Shown here: positions 52,640-61,400 of the stretch, in pieces
Layout of the letters: each line of letters opens with the position of its first letter
Numbering within the stretch: the first letter of the stretch is position 1
NCBI GenBank assembly: GCA_965653225.1
Contig: CBFGZI010000001.1
Coordinates: forward strand, 1-64,000
Direction of reading: 5' to 3'
DNA from: JALZDI01 sp965653225
GTDB taxonomy: Bacteria > Actinomycetota > Actinomycetes > Propionibacteriales > Nocardioidaceae
DNA length: 64,000 nucleotides
Position numbers and translations under genes: made by a program
The notes under the pieces: generated by a model
What the model was told of the DNA's origin: nothing
Seen by the model: the letters and a program-made list of their open reading frames with translations, nothing else
Database searches by the model: none

Positions 52640-53596
52640 TCAGCCGGCGGTCGCGACCAGGCGCTCGGTGCCGGCGGCGAACAGCGACTCCGCCGGCACC
52701 GGCGCATCCAGGATGCGCTGCCGGACCGCTTGGTCGATAAGCTCCTCGATCATGGCCCTGTTCGGCTCGATGCCATACGGCAACGGGTCCTGACCGGTAA
52801 CCTCCATGACCTGCTGGTACATGATGTCGGTGGTCGTCGGCTCCTCGATCGCGCCAGCCCGCAGCCGCTCGACATAACGGTCCTTGGCCTCCGCGAACGC
52901 GTCGAACAACGCCGGCGCAAGATCCGGGTGCGCTTTGAGTAGGTCGTCCTTGACGACCACGAGATGGTTGATGGGGTACCAGCTCCGGGCGCGTAGCGCG
53001 TCCAACGCCGCGGCGCGAGGGTCGGGGATCAACGACACCACGTCGGGATGGTCGATCTGGGCACCCACGACGGCCGCGAGCTCGCCGTCGACCAGCATGT
53101 CCTCGAGAGTCGAACCGGGCGGCATCGGGACCACGTTGGACGGCGGCGCGTACTCAGCCACGTGCTCGTCTCCCGACAACACCCAGGTGACCTTGTCGAG
53201 ATCGACGCCGTACTCCTGCTGCAGCACCGCCCGTGCCCACACCCCGGTGGTGACCGTGTAACCGCGGCTGACGCCGACCCGGCCACCCTCCAGGTCCTTC
53301 GGGTGGGGGAGCCCGGCCTTGGTACTGCACACGATGGCGCCGTGGTGGAACCCGCGGACGAGGAATACTGGCAATGCGGTGAACCGCGTGCCGTGCGCCC
53401 TCGCGCACAGGTACGTCGTGAACGCCATCTCGCTGACGTCGAACTCGAGGTCCCGGACCATGCGGCGGAACCCCTGCACGAGCACGGGTACGTCGACGAA
53501 GTCGAGGACGAAGCCCTTCGGCGAGACGGTCCCGTCCTTCAGGGCCCGGTTGTTGCCCTGCGTGCGCGTCACGGTGCTCAGATGCGGTGCCGGCAT
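52640..53596 (-). CDS. 4,5-dihydroxyphthalate decarboxylase-family protein (first copy)
   Basis: 318 aa. Matches the Pht5 family, a periplasmic-binding-protein-like fold recruited as a decarboxylase: NRALKDGTVSPKGF, GFRRMVRDLEFDVSEMAFTTYL, FTALPVFLVRGFHHG, and VGVSRGYTVTTGVWARAVLQQEYG. No signal peptide, so it acts in the cytoplasm. It is the only minus-strand gene in this half of the cluster and is divergent from the alcohol dehydrogenase across the 53620 operator. It is clearly paralogous to 56621-57616 but diverged. Catalytic residues for this fold are not confidently assignable here. Confidence 0.82.
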   Translation of the reverse strand: MPAPHLSTVTRTQGNNRALKDGTVSPKGFVLDFVDVPVLVQGFRRMVRDLEFDVSEMAFTTYLCARAHGTRFTALPVFLVRGFHHGAIVCSTKAGLPHPKDLEGGRVGVSRGYTVTTGVWARAVLQQEYGVDLDKVTWVLSGDEHVAEYAPPSNVVPMPPGSTLEDMLVDGELAAVVGAQIDHPDVVSLIPDPRAAALDALRARSWYPINHLVVVKDDLLKAHPDLAPALFDAFAEAKDRYVERLRAGAIEEPTTTDIMYQQVMEVTGQDPLPYGIEPNRAMIEELIDQAVRQRILDAPVPAESLFAAGTERLVATAG

Positions 53597-53614
53597 GGCC
53601 GGAGGCTACCATGG

Positions 53615-53630
53615 TAATATGGCCTGACCT
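53615..53630 (+). promoter_or_regulatory. Composite -10/GntR operator in the divergent decarboxylase/dehydrogenase gap
   Basis: TAATATGGCCTGACCT: -10 TAATAT (53615-53620) fused to TGGCCTGACCT. It faces the dehydrogenase gene at 53693 and lies 19 bp from the minus-strand decarboxylase start, so it could control both. Confidence 0.6.
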
Positions 53631-53692
53631 TCAATCCTTAGAATTGGTCTCAACAGGGTTCTGGCCCGCCGACCGAGTCGTGAGGAGTGCGC

Positions 53693-54865
53693 ATGCCCGA
53701 ACAGGTGCTGGCAGCGGTGCGGACCGCTGCGAAGACGACCGACCTGCGCGCGTTCCCCATGCCGGACGTGCCCGACGACGCCGCACTGCTTAGGGTCGAG
53801 GTCGCGGGGATCTGCGGAACGGACGTCAAGATGTACGCCCGCCCGCCCTTCACCGATCCGGTGATCATGGGACACGAGAACGTCGGCGTCATCGCCGGAG
53901 CCGGCCGCAAGTTCCAGGAGCGCCACGGGCTGCAGGACGGCGACCGCGTGTTCGTCGAGCACTACGTCGGCTGCTTCCGCTGCGAGTGGTGCCACCAAGG
54001 GGAGTACCGGCACTGCGAGGCCACCGACTGGCGCACCAACCCCGACGCACGACGGTACGGCTACACCTCGGCCGACAACCCCTACCACCTGTGGGGCGGC
54101 TTCGCGCAGTACATGTACCTCCCCTGGAACGCCGTCATCCACAAGGTCCCGCCCGGTGTCTCCGCTGAGCTGGCAGGGCTGGTGACGCCGCTGTCCAACG
54201 GCATCGAGTGGGCGCTGTACGCCGCCGGTGTGGGATACAGCTCGACCGTGCTGATCCAGGGGCCCGGCCAGCAGGGCCTGTCGCAGGTCGTCGCATGCAA
54301 GCAGGCAGGTGCCTCGACGATCATCGTGACCGGCACGACGCGGGACGCTGCGCGCCTGGAGCTTGCACGTGCCCTGGGTGCCGATCACGTCATCGACGTC
54401 GAGCGCGACGACCCATTGACCTGCGTGAAGGACATCACCGCGGGCAGGGGAGTGGACGTCGTGCTGGACTGCACGGCCGGGGCCGGTGTTGCCCCGGTGC
54501 TGCTCGGTATCGACGCGCTGAAGCGCCGTGAGGGCACGCTGCTCATCCAGGGTGAGCTCGCCGCGTTCCCCGACTTCCCGGTCAAAAAACTCACCGAGAA
54601 GGCGATCACGATCAAAAGTGCCCGAGGGCACAGTTACCGCGCCTGCGAGCTGGCCCTGGAGCAGCTCGCCTCGGGTCGGTTCCCGCTCGAGCGACTCAGC
54701 ACGCACAAGTTCGGGCTCACCGACGTGGACACGGCCATCCGGTTCCTCGGCGGCGAGACCGACGAGGACGTCATCCACATCTCGCTGTTGCCCTGGGTCG
54801 ACAACGCCGGCAGTGGCGACAACGCCAGCAGTGGCGACAAGGACGGCAGCGAGGTGGGCAGATGA
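53693..54865 (+). CDS. Zinc-dependent alcohol dehydrogenase (MDR family)
   Basis: 390 aa. Catalytic zinc ligands occur in GICGTDVK and GHENVG; the structural-zinc lobe has four cysteines in GCFRCEWCHQGEYRHC. The NAD-binding loop is GPGQQGLSQV. The C-terminus ends in a degenerate 18-bp tandem repeat (54800-54853) encoding DNAGSGDNASSGDKDGSE, an unneeded acidic tail. Likely a dihydrodiol or alcohol dehydrogenase of the pathway. The ATG at 53693 follows GAGGAG; stop overlaps the next gene as ATGA. Confidence 0.9.
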   Translation: MPEQVLAAVRTAAKTTDLRAFPMPDVPDDAALLRVEVAGICGTDVKMYARPPFTDPVIMGHENVGVIAGAGRKFQERHGLQDGDRVFVEHYVGCFRCEWCHQGEYRHCEATDWRTNPDARRYGYTSADNPYHLWGGFAQYMYLPWNAVIHKVPPGVSAELAGLVTPLSNGIEWALYAAGVGYSSTVLIQGPGQQGLSQVVACKQAGASTIIVTGTTRDAARLELARALGADHVIDVERDDPLTCVKDITAGRGVDVVLDCTAGAGVAPVLLGIDALKRREGTLLIQGELAAFPDFPVKKLTEKAITIKSARGHSYRACELALEQLASGRFPLERLSTHKFGLTDVDTAIRFLGGETDEDVIHISLLPWVDNAGSGDNASSGDKDGSEVGR

Positions 54866-55548
54866 ACGTGGTGGTCCAGAACCCGCGCCGCGCGGACCGC
54901 AGCGTCGCCGACGCGCTCGGGGAGTACGGCGTGGCGACGGTGCACGAGGCGCAGGGCCGCACCGGCCTGCTGGCGACGGGCATCCGGCCGGTGTTCGCGG
55001 GCGCCCACATCTCGGGGACCGCGGTGACGGTGAGCGTGCCACCGGCTGACAACTGGATGCTGCATGTGGCCGTCGAGCAGTGTCAGGAGGGCGACGTCAT
55101 GGTCGTCGCCCCGACCTCGCATTCCGACGCGGGCTACTTCGGCGAGCTCCTCGCCACCGCCGTCAAAGCCCGAGGCGTCCGGGGCGTCGTCATCGACGCC
55201 GGCTGCCGCGACATCGCCGAGCTGGCGCGGATGGACTTCCCGGTCTGGTCGCGATATGTCTGCGCGACCGGCACGGTCAAAGAGACACTCGGCTCGGTCA
55301 ACGTCCCGGTCGTCTGCGCGGGACAGCTGGTCAACCCGGGCGACGTCGTGGTGGCCGACGATGACGGAGCAGTCGTGGTGCGGCGGGCCGACGCAGCGGA
55401 GGTCTTGAAGGCATCCCCTGCCCGGGAGGAGAAGGAGGCTCTTTCCAGAGCCCGCTACCAGAGGGGGGAGCTGAGCCTCGACGTTCACGCGATGCGCGAA
55501 CGCCTCGCCCGTAAGGGGCTCACGTACGTCGACCAGACCGCCGACTGA
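54862..55548 (+). CDS. ligK: 4-carboxy-4-hydroxy-2-oxoadipate aldolase / oxaloacetate decarboxylase (LigK/GalC type)
   Basis: 228 aa. RraA-fold class II pyruvate aldolase. Diagnostic LigK blocks are DNWMLHVAVEQCQEGDVMVV, GYFGELLATAVKARGVRG, the Arg-Asp metal/substrate pair in DAGCRDIAEL, and GTVKETLGSVNVPVVC. It cleaves 4-carboxy-4-hydroxy-2-oxoadipate to pyruvate and oxaloacetate, the last step of protocatechuate 4,5-cleavage and gallate pathways. ATGA overlap with the dehydrogenase shows tight coupling. It directly precedes the LigJ-type hydratase that makes its substrate. Confidence 0.93.
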   Translation: MNVVVQNPRRADRSVADALGEYGVATVHEAQGRTGLLATGIRPVFAGAHISGTAVTVSVPPADNWMLHVAVEQCQEGDVMVVAPTSHSDAGYFGELLATAVKARGVRGVVIDAGCRDIAELARMDFPVWSRYVCATGTVKETLGSVNVPVVCAGQLVNPGDVVVADDDGAVVVRRADAAEVLKASPAREEKEALSRARYQRGELSLDVHAMRERLARKGLTYVDQTAD

Positions 55549-55594
55549 CCCGAGCCGCGCAGGCTCTCCGACCAGGTAAGAGACGCTCGCCAGG

Positions 55595-56614
55595 ATTATC
55601 GACTGTCACGGTCACTTCACCACCACGCCACCCGAGCACGAGGGCTTCCGTGAGGCGCAGCTGGCCTGGCTCGACCGCCCGGGCAGAGTGGCGCCCCAAA
55701 CTCCCGTGATCGCTGACGACGCGATCCGGGCGAGCATCGAGAACAACCAGCTGCGGTTGCTCCGTGAGCGCGGCGGCGACCTCATGATCTTCTCTCCGAA
55801 GGCCTCGGCGATGGAGCACCATGTGCCCGACCAGCGGGTGGCCTCCACGTGGGCGGCCGCGGCCAACGACCTCGTCTACCGGGTGACCCGGCTGTTCCCC
55901 GAACACTTCGCGGGCGTCTGCCAGTTACCTCAGACCCCCGAGGGTGGCCTCGACGAGCCGATCCGCGAACTGCGTCGTTGCGTCGAGGAGCTCGGCTTCG
56001 TCGGATGCAATCTCAACCCGGATCCCTCGGGCGGGTACTGGAGATCCCGGCCGCTCACCGAGAAGTACTGGTACCCCCTGTATGAGGCGATGGTGGAGCT
56101 CGACGTGCCGGCCATGATCCACGTCTCGGCCTCGTGCAACCCCAACTTCCACGCGCTGGGGGCCCACTACCTCAACGCCGACACGTCGGTGTTCATGCAG
56201 CTACTGGAGGGGGACCTGTTCGGGGTGTTCCCGACGCTGCGTTTCGTCATCCCGCACGGAGGCGGCGCGGTTCCCTACCACTGGGGTCGCTACCGCGGGC
56301 TGGCCAACCGGCTGGGCCGGCCGGACCTGCGCGAGCACCTTATGCGCAACGTCTACTTCGACACCTGTGTCTACCACCAGGCCGGAATCGACCTGCTGCA
56401 TCGCGTGGTGGACACCGACAACATCCTGTTCGCCTCGGAGATGCTGGGCGCTGTCCGCGGCGCCGACCCCGCGACCGGTATCGCCTGGGACGACACCAAA
56501 CGGTATGTCGACGCCGTGCAGATGCCCGACGAGGAGCGCCGCAAGGTCATGGAGAAGAACGCCCGGCGCGTATATCCCCGCCTTGACGCGATGTTGACGG
56601 CTGCAGGCAGGTGA
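55595..56614 (+). CDS. ligJ: 4-oxalomesaconate hydratase (LigJ type, amidohydrolase superfamily) with apparent ATT start
   Basis: 339 aa if begun at ATT 55595. Matches LigJ throughout: IIDCHGHFTTTP at the N-terminus, LMIFSPKASAMEHH, GCNLNPDPSGGYW, PAMIHVSASCNPNFHALGAHYLNAD, FVIPHGGGAVPYHWGR and NILFASEMLGAVRG. The zinc-binding H-x-H pair (CHGH, residues 4-7) is encoded upstream of the first canonical start (GTG 55688), and an in-frame TAA at 55577 bounds the frame. The codon where ATG is expected reads ATT. GGTAAGAG 12 nt upstream could be the RBS. It hydrates 4-oxalomesaconate for LigK. Confidence 0.85.
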   Translation: MIDCHGHFTTTPPEHEGFREAQLAWLDRPGRVAPQTPVIADDAIRASIENNQLRLLRERGGDLMIFSPKASAMEHHVPDQRVASTWAAAANDLVYRVTRLFPEHFAGVCQLPQTPEGGLDEPIRELRRCVEELGFVGCNLNPDPSGGYWRSRPLTEKYWYPLYEAMVELDVPAMIHVSASCNPNFHALGAHYLNADTSVFMQLLEGDLFGVFPTLRFVIPHGGGAVPYHWGRYRGLANRLGRPDLREHLMRNVYFDTCVYHQAGIDLLHRVVDTDNILFASEMLGAVRGADPATGIAWDDTKRYVDAVQMPDEERRKVMEKNARRVYPRLDAMLTAAGR

Positions 56615-56620
56615 CGGCCG

Positions 56621-57616
56621 GTGGCAGCACTGCGTCTCACACTTGCCTGCGGTGACTACGACCGTACCCGCGCGCTGGAGGAGGGCGAAGTCCGCGCCGA
56701 CGGCATCGAGCTCACCTACCTGCGGCTGCCGGTGGAGGAGACCTTCTTCCGGATGCTGCGCCATCGGGAGTTCGAGGTGGCGGAGATGTCGCTGTCCTCC
56801 TACGTCGTCGCCATGCAGCAGGACCTGCAGCAGCCGTGCGCCTTCGTGGCCATCCCCGTGTTCACCTCACGGATGTTCCGCCATGGGTCGGTCTACTGCA
56901 ACGCGGTGGCTGGGATCGACGCCCCTGAGGACCTTCGCGGTAAACGCGTGGGTACGCCGGAGTACCAGCTGACCGCCTGCGTCTGGGTGCGCGGAATCCT
57001 GGCCGAGTACCACGGCGTGCCCGTCGACTCGGTCACATACCTGACCGGTGGGCAAGAGACGTCCGGGCGCGTCGAGAAGCAGGCACTCGACGTCCCGGTC
57101 GACATCCGCGGCATCCCGCCGGGCTCGACCCTGTCCTCGATGCTTGCCGCCGGCGAGATCGACGCCCTGCACACGCCCCGTGTCCCTTCGCCGTTCGTCG
57201 CCGGGGATCGCAGGGTGCGGCGGCTCTTCCCTGACGTCGTCGCGGCCGAGCAGGAGTACTTCGCCAAGACGAGGATCTTCCCGATCATGCACGTGGTGGT
57301 CCTGCGCCGTGATGTCTACACCGCGTACCCGTGGGTGGCACAGTCGCTCACCAAGGCGTTCGTGCAGGCCAAGCGGGTCGCCGCCGAGCGCATCTATGAC
57401 TCCTCCGCGCTCCGGTTCATGGAGCCGTGGATGAACCAGCATCTCGAACAGGCGCGTGACCTGCTCGGCGACGACTACTGGTCATACGGGCTCGACGCCA
57501 ACCGTGACGTGTTGGCGACCTTCCTCCGGTACCACCACGAGCAAGGCCTTTCCCGGCGGCAGCTGACCCCGGAGGAGCTGTTCGCGCCGGAGTCGGTCGA
57601 GAGCGCGGTGATCTAG
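56621..57616 (+). CDS. 4,5-dihydroxyphthalate decarboxylase-family protein (second copy)
   Basis: 331 aa, GTG start 6 bp after ligJ. The family pattern is fuller than in the first copy: LTLACGDYDRTRALEEGEVRADGI, ETFFRMLRHREFEVAEMSLSSY, FVAIPVFTSRMFRHGSVY, RVGTPEYQLTACVWVRGILAEYHG and ARIFPIMHVV-like KTRIFPIMHVVVLRRDVY. This is the better candidate for a true Pht5-type decarboxylase giving protocatechuate from 4,5-dihydroxyphthalate. Co-operonic with ligK and ligJ. Confidence 0.88.
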   Translation: MAALRLTLACGDYDRTRALEEGEVRADGIELTYLRLPVEETFFRMLRHREFEVAEMSLSSYVVAMQQDLQQPCAFVAIPVFTSRMFRHGSVYCNAVAGIDAPEDLRGKRVGTPEYQLTACVWVRGILAEYHGVPVDSVTYLTGGQETSGRVEKQALDVPVDIRGIPPGSTLSSMLAAGEIDALHTPRVPSPFVAGDRRVRRLFPDVVAAEQEYFAKTRIFPIMHVVVLRRDVYTAYPWVAQSLTKAFVQAKRVAAERIYDSSALRFMEPWMNQHLEQARDLLGDDYWSYGLDANRDVLATFLRYHHEQGLSRRQLTPEELFAPESVESAVI

Positions 57617-57829
57617 ACGCGCTCGGACAGTCCGGTCAGGGGTCCGCGCGGTCGCGCGGTCCCGTTCCGCGAGGGCAGGTGACGTCGGCCCGCCTGGAGG
57701 GTGTCGTCGTCCGCTGCCGGAGGCCTGGGTAAGGCCAAGTAGCTAAAGGCGAAGGCGGGTGCGAGTCGGGGCAGTAGTCCTTCCTCGGGGCCAGAGTGGA
57801 CACGATGGCGGATGCGTCGTTACGCTCAA

Positions 57830-57840
57830 TGGTAAAACCA
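57830..57840. promoter_or_regulatory. GntR operator before the first bicupin
   Basis: TGGTAAAACCA is a perfect TGGT-N3-ACCA palindrome, the FadR-type core. TACGCT (57821-57826) just upstream may be the -10, and a half-site ATGGTCTG follows at 57851. The gap 57617-57888 has no gene; a CCGCGCG/CGCGCGG stem near 57644-57659 may terminate the previous operon. Confidence 0.6.
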
Positions 57841-57888
57841 ATTGCCCACAATGGTCTGCGGCTGCGGCCGGGGCAGAGGAGGACACGT

Positions 57889-58917
57889 ATGGGCGAGAAG
57901 GGTCGGGTATTTGTCCGGGGGCTCACGTCCGAGACCTACGGGCTCGGTGAGTTCCGCCGTCGGCAGCTTGCGGTGGACCGGGTGCGCGACGACTCAGTCG
58001 TGGTGGACGACGCCAAGGTCGCGCACTCCGGCGACAGCGAGAAGTCCCGCACTTGGTGGAGGGTCGGCCCTGGAGACGAGGACTTCCTCACCCAGACGAT
58101 CCAGGTGCACTTCGTCGAGCTCCCTCCGCAGTCCTCCAACCATGGGCACGGGCATCAGAACGAGGCGGCGTTCTACATCCTTGAGGGGCGCGGCTACGAG
58201 ATCCACGACGACCAGCGGTACGACTGGTCCAAGGACGACCTGGTGTTCGTGCACACCGACTCCGTGCACCGGCACTTCAACCCCTACGACGAGAAGGCCT
58301 TGGCGCTGGTCGTGAAGGCGAAGTGCACCTGGATGTTCATGGGGCTGATCCAGCAGGGACGCAGTGGTCCCGTGGAGGACGCGCACAGGTTCGGGCCGAG
58401 GGAGGACTGGTCCCGCGTCTGGACGCCCGGTGTACTCGACCGCAAGAAGGTCATCAGCCCTTCCGACACGGTCTGGGAGGACACGCCGCTGGGACGTATG
58501 CGCGTGATCACGTCCCCGCAGCGCAGCGACGCACGCATCTTCAGCGTGGACGCGTTCGAGCTCCAGATCCCAGCCGGCAGCCGCTCAGGCAAGTACTGGA
58601 AGATGGCTGACGAGGTGTACTACGTCATTGAGGGCGGCGGCTACGCCCTGCAGTGGGAGGTCGAGGCGGAGATCGCCGAGAAGTACTACGCCAGGGTCGC
58701 GCTCGAGCCGAAGCGATACGAGATCAAGCAGGGCGACACGCTTTACGTACCGCAGAACCACGTCTGCCAGATCTTCGCGGCCGACGGGACGCCGCTGCGC
58801 CTGTTCAACGCTCAGAACCGGGTCTTCAAGCATCTCGGATACGACAACGTGCACTTCATGGAGCCTTGCCCGGAGTATACCGACGCCACCGGTGAGATGG
58901 CCGGCACGAACGCTTGA
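57889..58917 (+). CDS. Bicupin protein, possible ring-cleavage dioxygenase
   Basis: 342 aa. The first cupin has a full metal site: NHGHGHQNEAAFYILEGRG (His85/87/89 region, Glu) and a second motif DLVFVHTDSVHRHFNPYD. The second cupin (about 215-330) has DEVYYVIEGGGYALQWE and GDTLYVPQNHVCQIF. Bicupins of this type include gentisate- and salicylate-class ring-cleaving dioxygenases, but similar proteins are also annotated as regulatory or lyase-activating. It is the best candidate in view for the missing ring-opening step. ATG at 57889 follows GAGGAGGAC. Confidence 0.8.
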   Translation: MGEKGRVFVRGLTSETYGLGEFRRRQLAVDRVRDDSVVVDDAKVAHSGDSEKSRTWWRVGPGDEDFLTQTIQVHFVELPPQSSNHGHGHQNEAAFYILEGRGYEIHDDQRYDWSKDDLVFVHTDSVHRHFNPYDEKALALVVKAKCTWMFMGLIQQGRSGPVEDAHRFGPREDWSRVWTPGVLDRKKVISPSDTVWEDTPLGRMRVITSPQRSDARIFSVDAFELQIPAGSRSGKYWKMADEVYYVIEGGGYALQWEVEAEIAEKYYARVALEPKRYEIKQGDTLYVPQNHVCQIFAADGTPLRLFNAQNRVFKHLGYDNVHFMEPCPEYTDATGEMAGTNA

Positions 58918-60116
58918 CACCGGCTCCCGTGCGACCGTCGCGCGCGGGGGGCCGGCGTCCCTCGCGCGACACGGTGGCCACCGCGGGCGGCGCGGTTCTG
59001 TTTGCCCTGTCCCTGGGCCTGGCGACGGTTGCGCTGCCGCTGTTGGCGATCCAGGCCGGTTACAGCGCAGTCGAGATCGGCGTGCTCACGGCAGTCTCGG
59101 CGCTGTCGCAGATGTCCGCACGCTTGGTGCTCGGTGCGGTCATGCGCGTATTCCCGGAGTGGGTTCTCGTGGTGTCGGCCGGCCTACTGCTGGCGGCCTC
59201 GAGTGGGCTGGCGGCAGTGTCGGCGTCCCTGGCGGCGCTCGTGACGGCCCAGCTTCTGCAGGGATGCGCGCGGGCGTGCTTCTGGACCGGCAGCCAGACG
59301 CACGTGGTGCGGGGGGACCGTTCCGCGGTCGGTGGACTCGCGATGTTCAACCTGCTGTCCAGCACCGGGCTGGTGCTCGGGCCGGTTCTCGCGGGAGCGC
59401 TCACCGAGCAGTCGCCGCAACTGGCGCTTGGTGTCGGGGCCTGCATCGCGGCCTTGGGATGCGTGCCGGCGGTGTTGCTGGAGCGGCTGCCCCCGTTCTC
59501 GCCGCCGTCGGACCGTCCCCCCGGTCGACTTTGGCGTCGACCCGGCGTTGACGCCGGGTGCTGGGCCGGCGTCACCGCTGGCACATGGCGTGGGCTGCTC
59601 GGTTCGTACGTCCCGGTCGCGCTGAGCGCCGCGCAGCTGTCGTCGTTCACAATCGGTGTGCTGATATCGGTGGCGAACTCCGCGGCGCTCGCCGGTGCCG
59701 GTGTCGTCGGTCGGGTTCGGCGAACGCACCGAGTTGTGTGGTCGTACGCGGTCGGGGCGGCGGCCACCGGCATCGCGACTGGACTGGTCGCGCTACTGGC
59801 GGGCACCCCGTGGGCGGCGGGGGTTGCACTCGGGGTGTCGGGGCTGGGTGCGGGCGCCCTGCAGACGGTGGGGCCGGCGATGGCGGCTGAAGCGGTGCAC
59901 CCACAGGAGCGCGGGGACGTCATCGCCGTGACGGGCACCTTCCGAGCGGGTGCGCTGTTTGTCGCCCCGCTGGCGATCGCTGGCATGCTCTCAGCCGTAC
60001 CTCTCACCCTGGCGATGGGGGCGGTGGGAACGGCCATCGCGTTGCCTGCCCTCACCGTGCGCCGACTGCAACGACAGCTTCGTCCCGCCTCACCGCTGGA
60101 GCAGACCCGTGCCTGA
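58914..60116 (+). CDS. MFS transporter, TTG start
   Basis: 400 aa with about twelve hydrophobic segments (first VATAGGAVLFALSLGLATVALPLL). The TTG start overlaps the bicupin stop as TTGA, so translation is coupled. LVLGPVLAGALTEQSPQLALG is the helix 5 motif region often seen in drug:H+ antiporter-like carriers. Substrate unknown; context suggests an aromatic acid or intermediate. Its end overlaps the next MFS gene by 8 bp. Confidence 0.83.
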   Translation: MTPAPVRPSRAGGRRPSRDTVATAGGAVLFALSLGLATVALPLLAIQAGYSAVEIGVLTAVSALSQMSARLVLGAVMRVFPEWVLVVSAGLLLAASSGLAAVSASLAALVTAQLLQGCARACFWTGSQTHVVRGDRSAVGGLAMFNLLSSTGLVLGPVLAGALTEQSPQLALGVGACIAALGCVPAVLLERLPPFSPPSDRPPGRLWRRPGVDAGCWAGVTAGTWRGLLGSYVPVALSAAQLSSFTIGVLISVANSAALAGAGVVGRVRRTHRVVWSYAVGAAATGIATGLVALLAGTPWAAGVALGVSGLGAGALQTVGPAMAAEAVHPQERGDVIAVTGTFRAGALFVAPLAIAGMLSAVPLTLAMGAVGTAIALPALTVRRLQRQLRPASPLEQTRA

Positions 60117-61365
60117 CCGGGTGGAAGGCCCTCGGCAGGCGGGGGCGCGGCTGTGGCGTAGCCGGACGCTGCGCTCGCTGCGAAGCCGCAACTACCGCCT
60201 CTTCTTCGCCGGTCACGCGGTCAGCGTCGTCGGAACCTGGATGCAGCGGGTCGCGCAAGACTGGCTCGTCCTGCAGCTGACCGACAGCGCCGTCGCGGTC
60301 GGCGTCGCAACGGCGCTGCAGTTCGTGCCCGTGATGCTGTTCGGGCTGTGGGGCGGGGTCGTCGTCGACCGGATGGATCGACGGCGCCTGATCATGTGGA
60401 CGCAGGCCGCCAGCGCACTGCTTGCGGCCGTCCTGGCGGTTGTCGTCATCGCTGGCATGGTCGAGCTGTGGATGGTGTTCGGCCTCGCGCTCGCGCTCGG
60501 CGCGGTGACGGTCCTGGACAACCCGGCCCGGAACGCGTTCGTCGCCGAGCTCGTGGGCCCGGCCGACTACGTGAACGGCCAGGCGCTGGCCTCGACCGTG
60601 CACAACGCCGGCCGCCTGGTCGGGCCCGCGGTGGCCGGTGGCCTGATCGCAGCCGCCGGCCCGGGCATCGCCTTCGCCATGAACGCGGTGTCGTTCCTGC
60701 CGGTGCTGTGGGGGCTGGCCCTGGTCGACACAGAGAGGCTGCGACGCCCAGGCGAGAAGCCCGTCCGCACGCGCGGGCAGATCCGCGAGGGGCTGCGCTA
60801 TGTGTACAGCCATCCGGAGCTGCGCGCATGCATGGTGCTCGTCACGGTCATCGCCTTGTTCGGCCAGAACTTCCGTGTCGTGCTGCCCGTACTCGCTCGA
60901 GACACCTTCGACAGCGGCGCGGAGGCATACGGCTGGCTCACCTCCGCAATGGGGCTGGGAGCGGTTCTCGGGGCGCTGATCGCGGCGTCACGAACCCGGG
61001 TAGGCGGCATGTCCCTGCTTGTGATGGCGGTCGCGTTCGGGCTGGTCAACGTTGCCGGCGCGCTGTCCCCGGTCCTGTCGGCTGCCCTAGTCGCTATGGT
61101 GGCAGTGGGGCTGAGCAACATCATCTTCAACACGTTCGCCCGCACCCTCCTGCAGCTTCGGACCGACCCGACGATGCACGGTCGCGTCATGGCCCTGCAC
61201 GGGTTCGTGTTTCTCGGGACCACGCCGATCGGCGGGCCGATCCTGGGATGGGTCTGCGAGGCCTATGGTGCACGAGTCGGCCTGGTGGTGGCCGGAGCAC
61301 CAGCCCTGTTGGCCGCGGGCTGTGTGCTGCCGCGTCTGCGGCGGCTTCGGGAGGCGGTCGCTTGA
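60109..61365 (+). CDS. MFS transporter, EntS-like (MFS_3) group
   Basis: 418 aa. The N-terminus RSLRSRNYRLFFAGHAVSVVGTWMQRVAQDWLVLQLTDS is the hallmark of MFS_3 carriers, and GVVVDRMDRRRLIMWTQAASA is the loop 2-3 motif. GTG at 60109 follows GGAG and overlaps the preceding MFS gene. Second member of this family in the cluster (see 45843-47153). Two carriers in one transcript suggest uptake plus efflux of pathway compounds. Confidence 0.85.
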   Translation: MPDRVEGPRQAGARLWRSRTLRSLRSRNYRLFFAGHAVSVVGTWMQRVAQDWLVLQLTDSAVAVGVATALQFVPVMLFGLWGGVVVDRMDRRRLIMWTQAASALLAAVLAVVVIAGMVELWMVFGLALALGAVTVLDNPARNAFVAELVGPADYVNGQALASTVHNAGRLVGPAVAGGLIAAAGPGIAFAMNAVSFLPVLWGLALVDTERLRRPGEKPVRTRGQIREGLRYVYSHPELRACMVLVTVIALFGQNFRVVLPVLARDTFDSGAEAYGWLTSAMGLGAVLGALIAASRTRVGGMSLLVMAVAFGLVNVAGALSPVLSAALVAMVAVGLSNIIFNTFARTLLQLRTDPTMHGRVMALHGFVFLGTTPIGGPILGWVCEAYGARVGLVVAGAPALLAAGCVLPRLRRLREAVA

Positions 61366-61400
61366 GGACACCTACACGCGGTTTACACCGTATGCATTGA

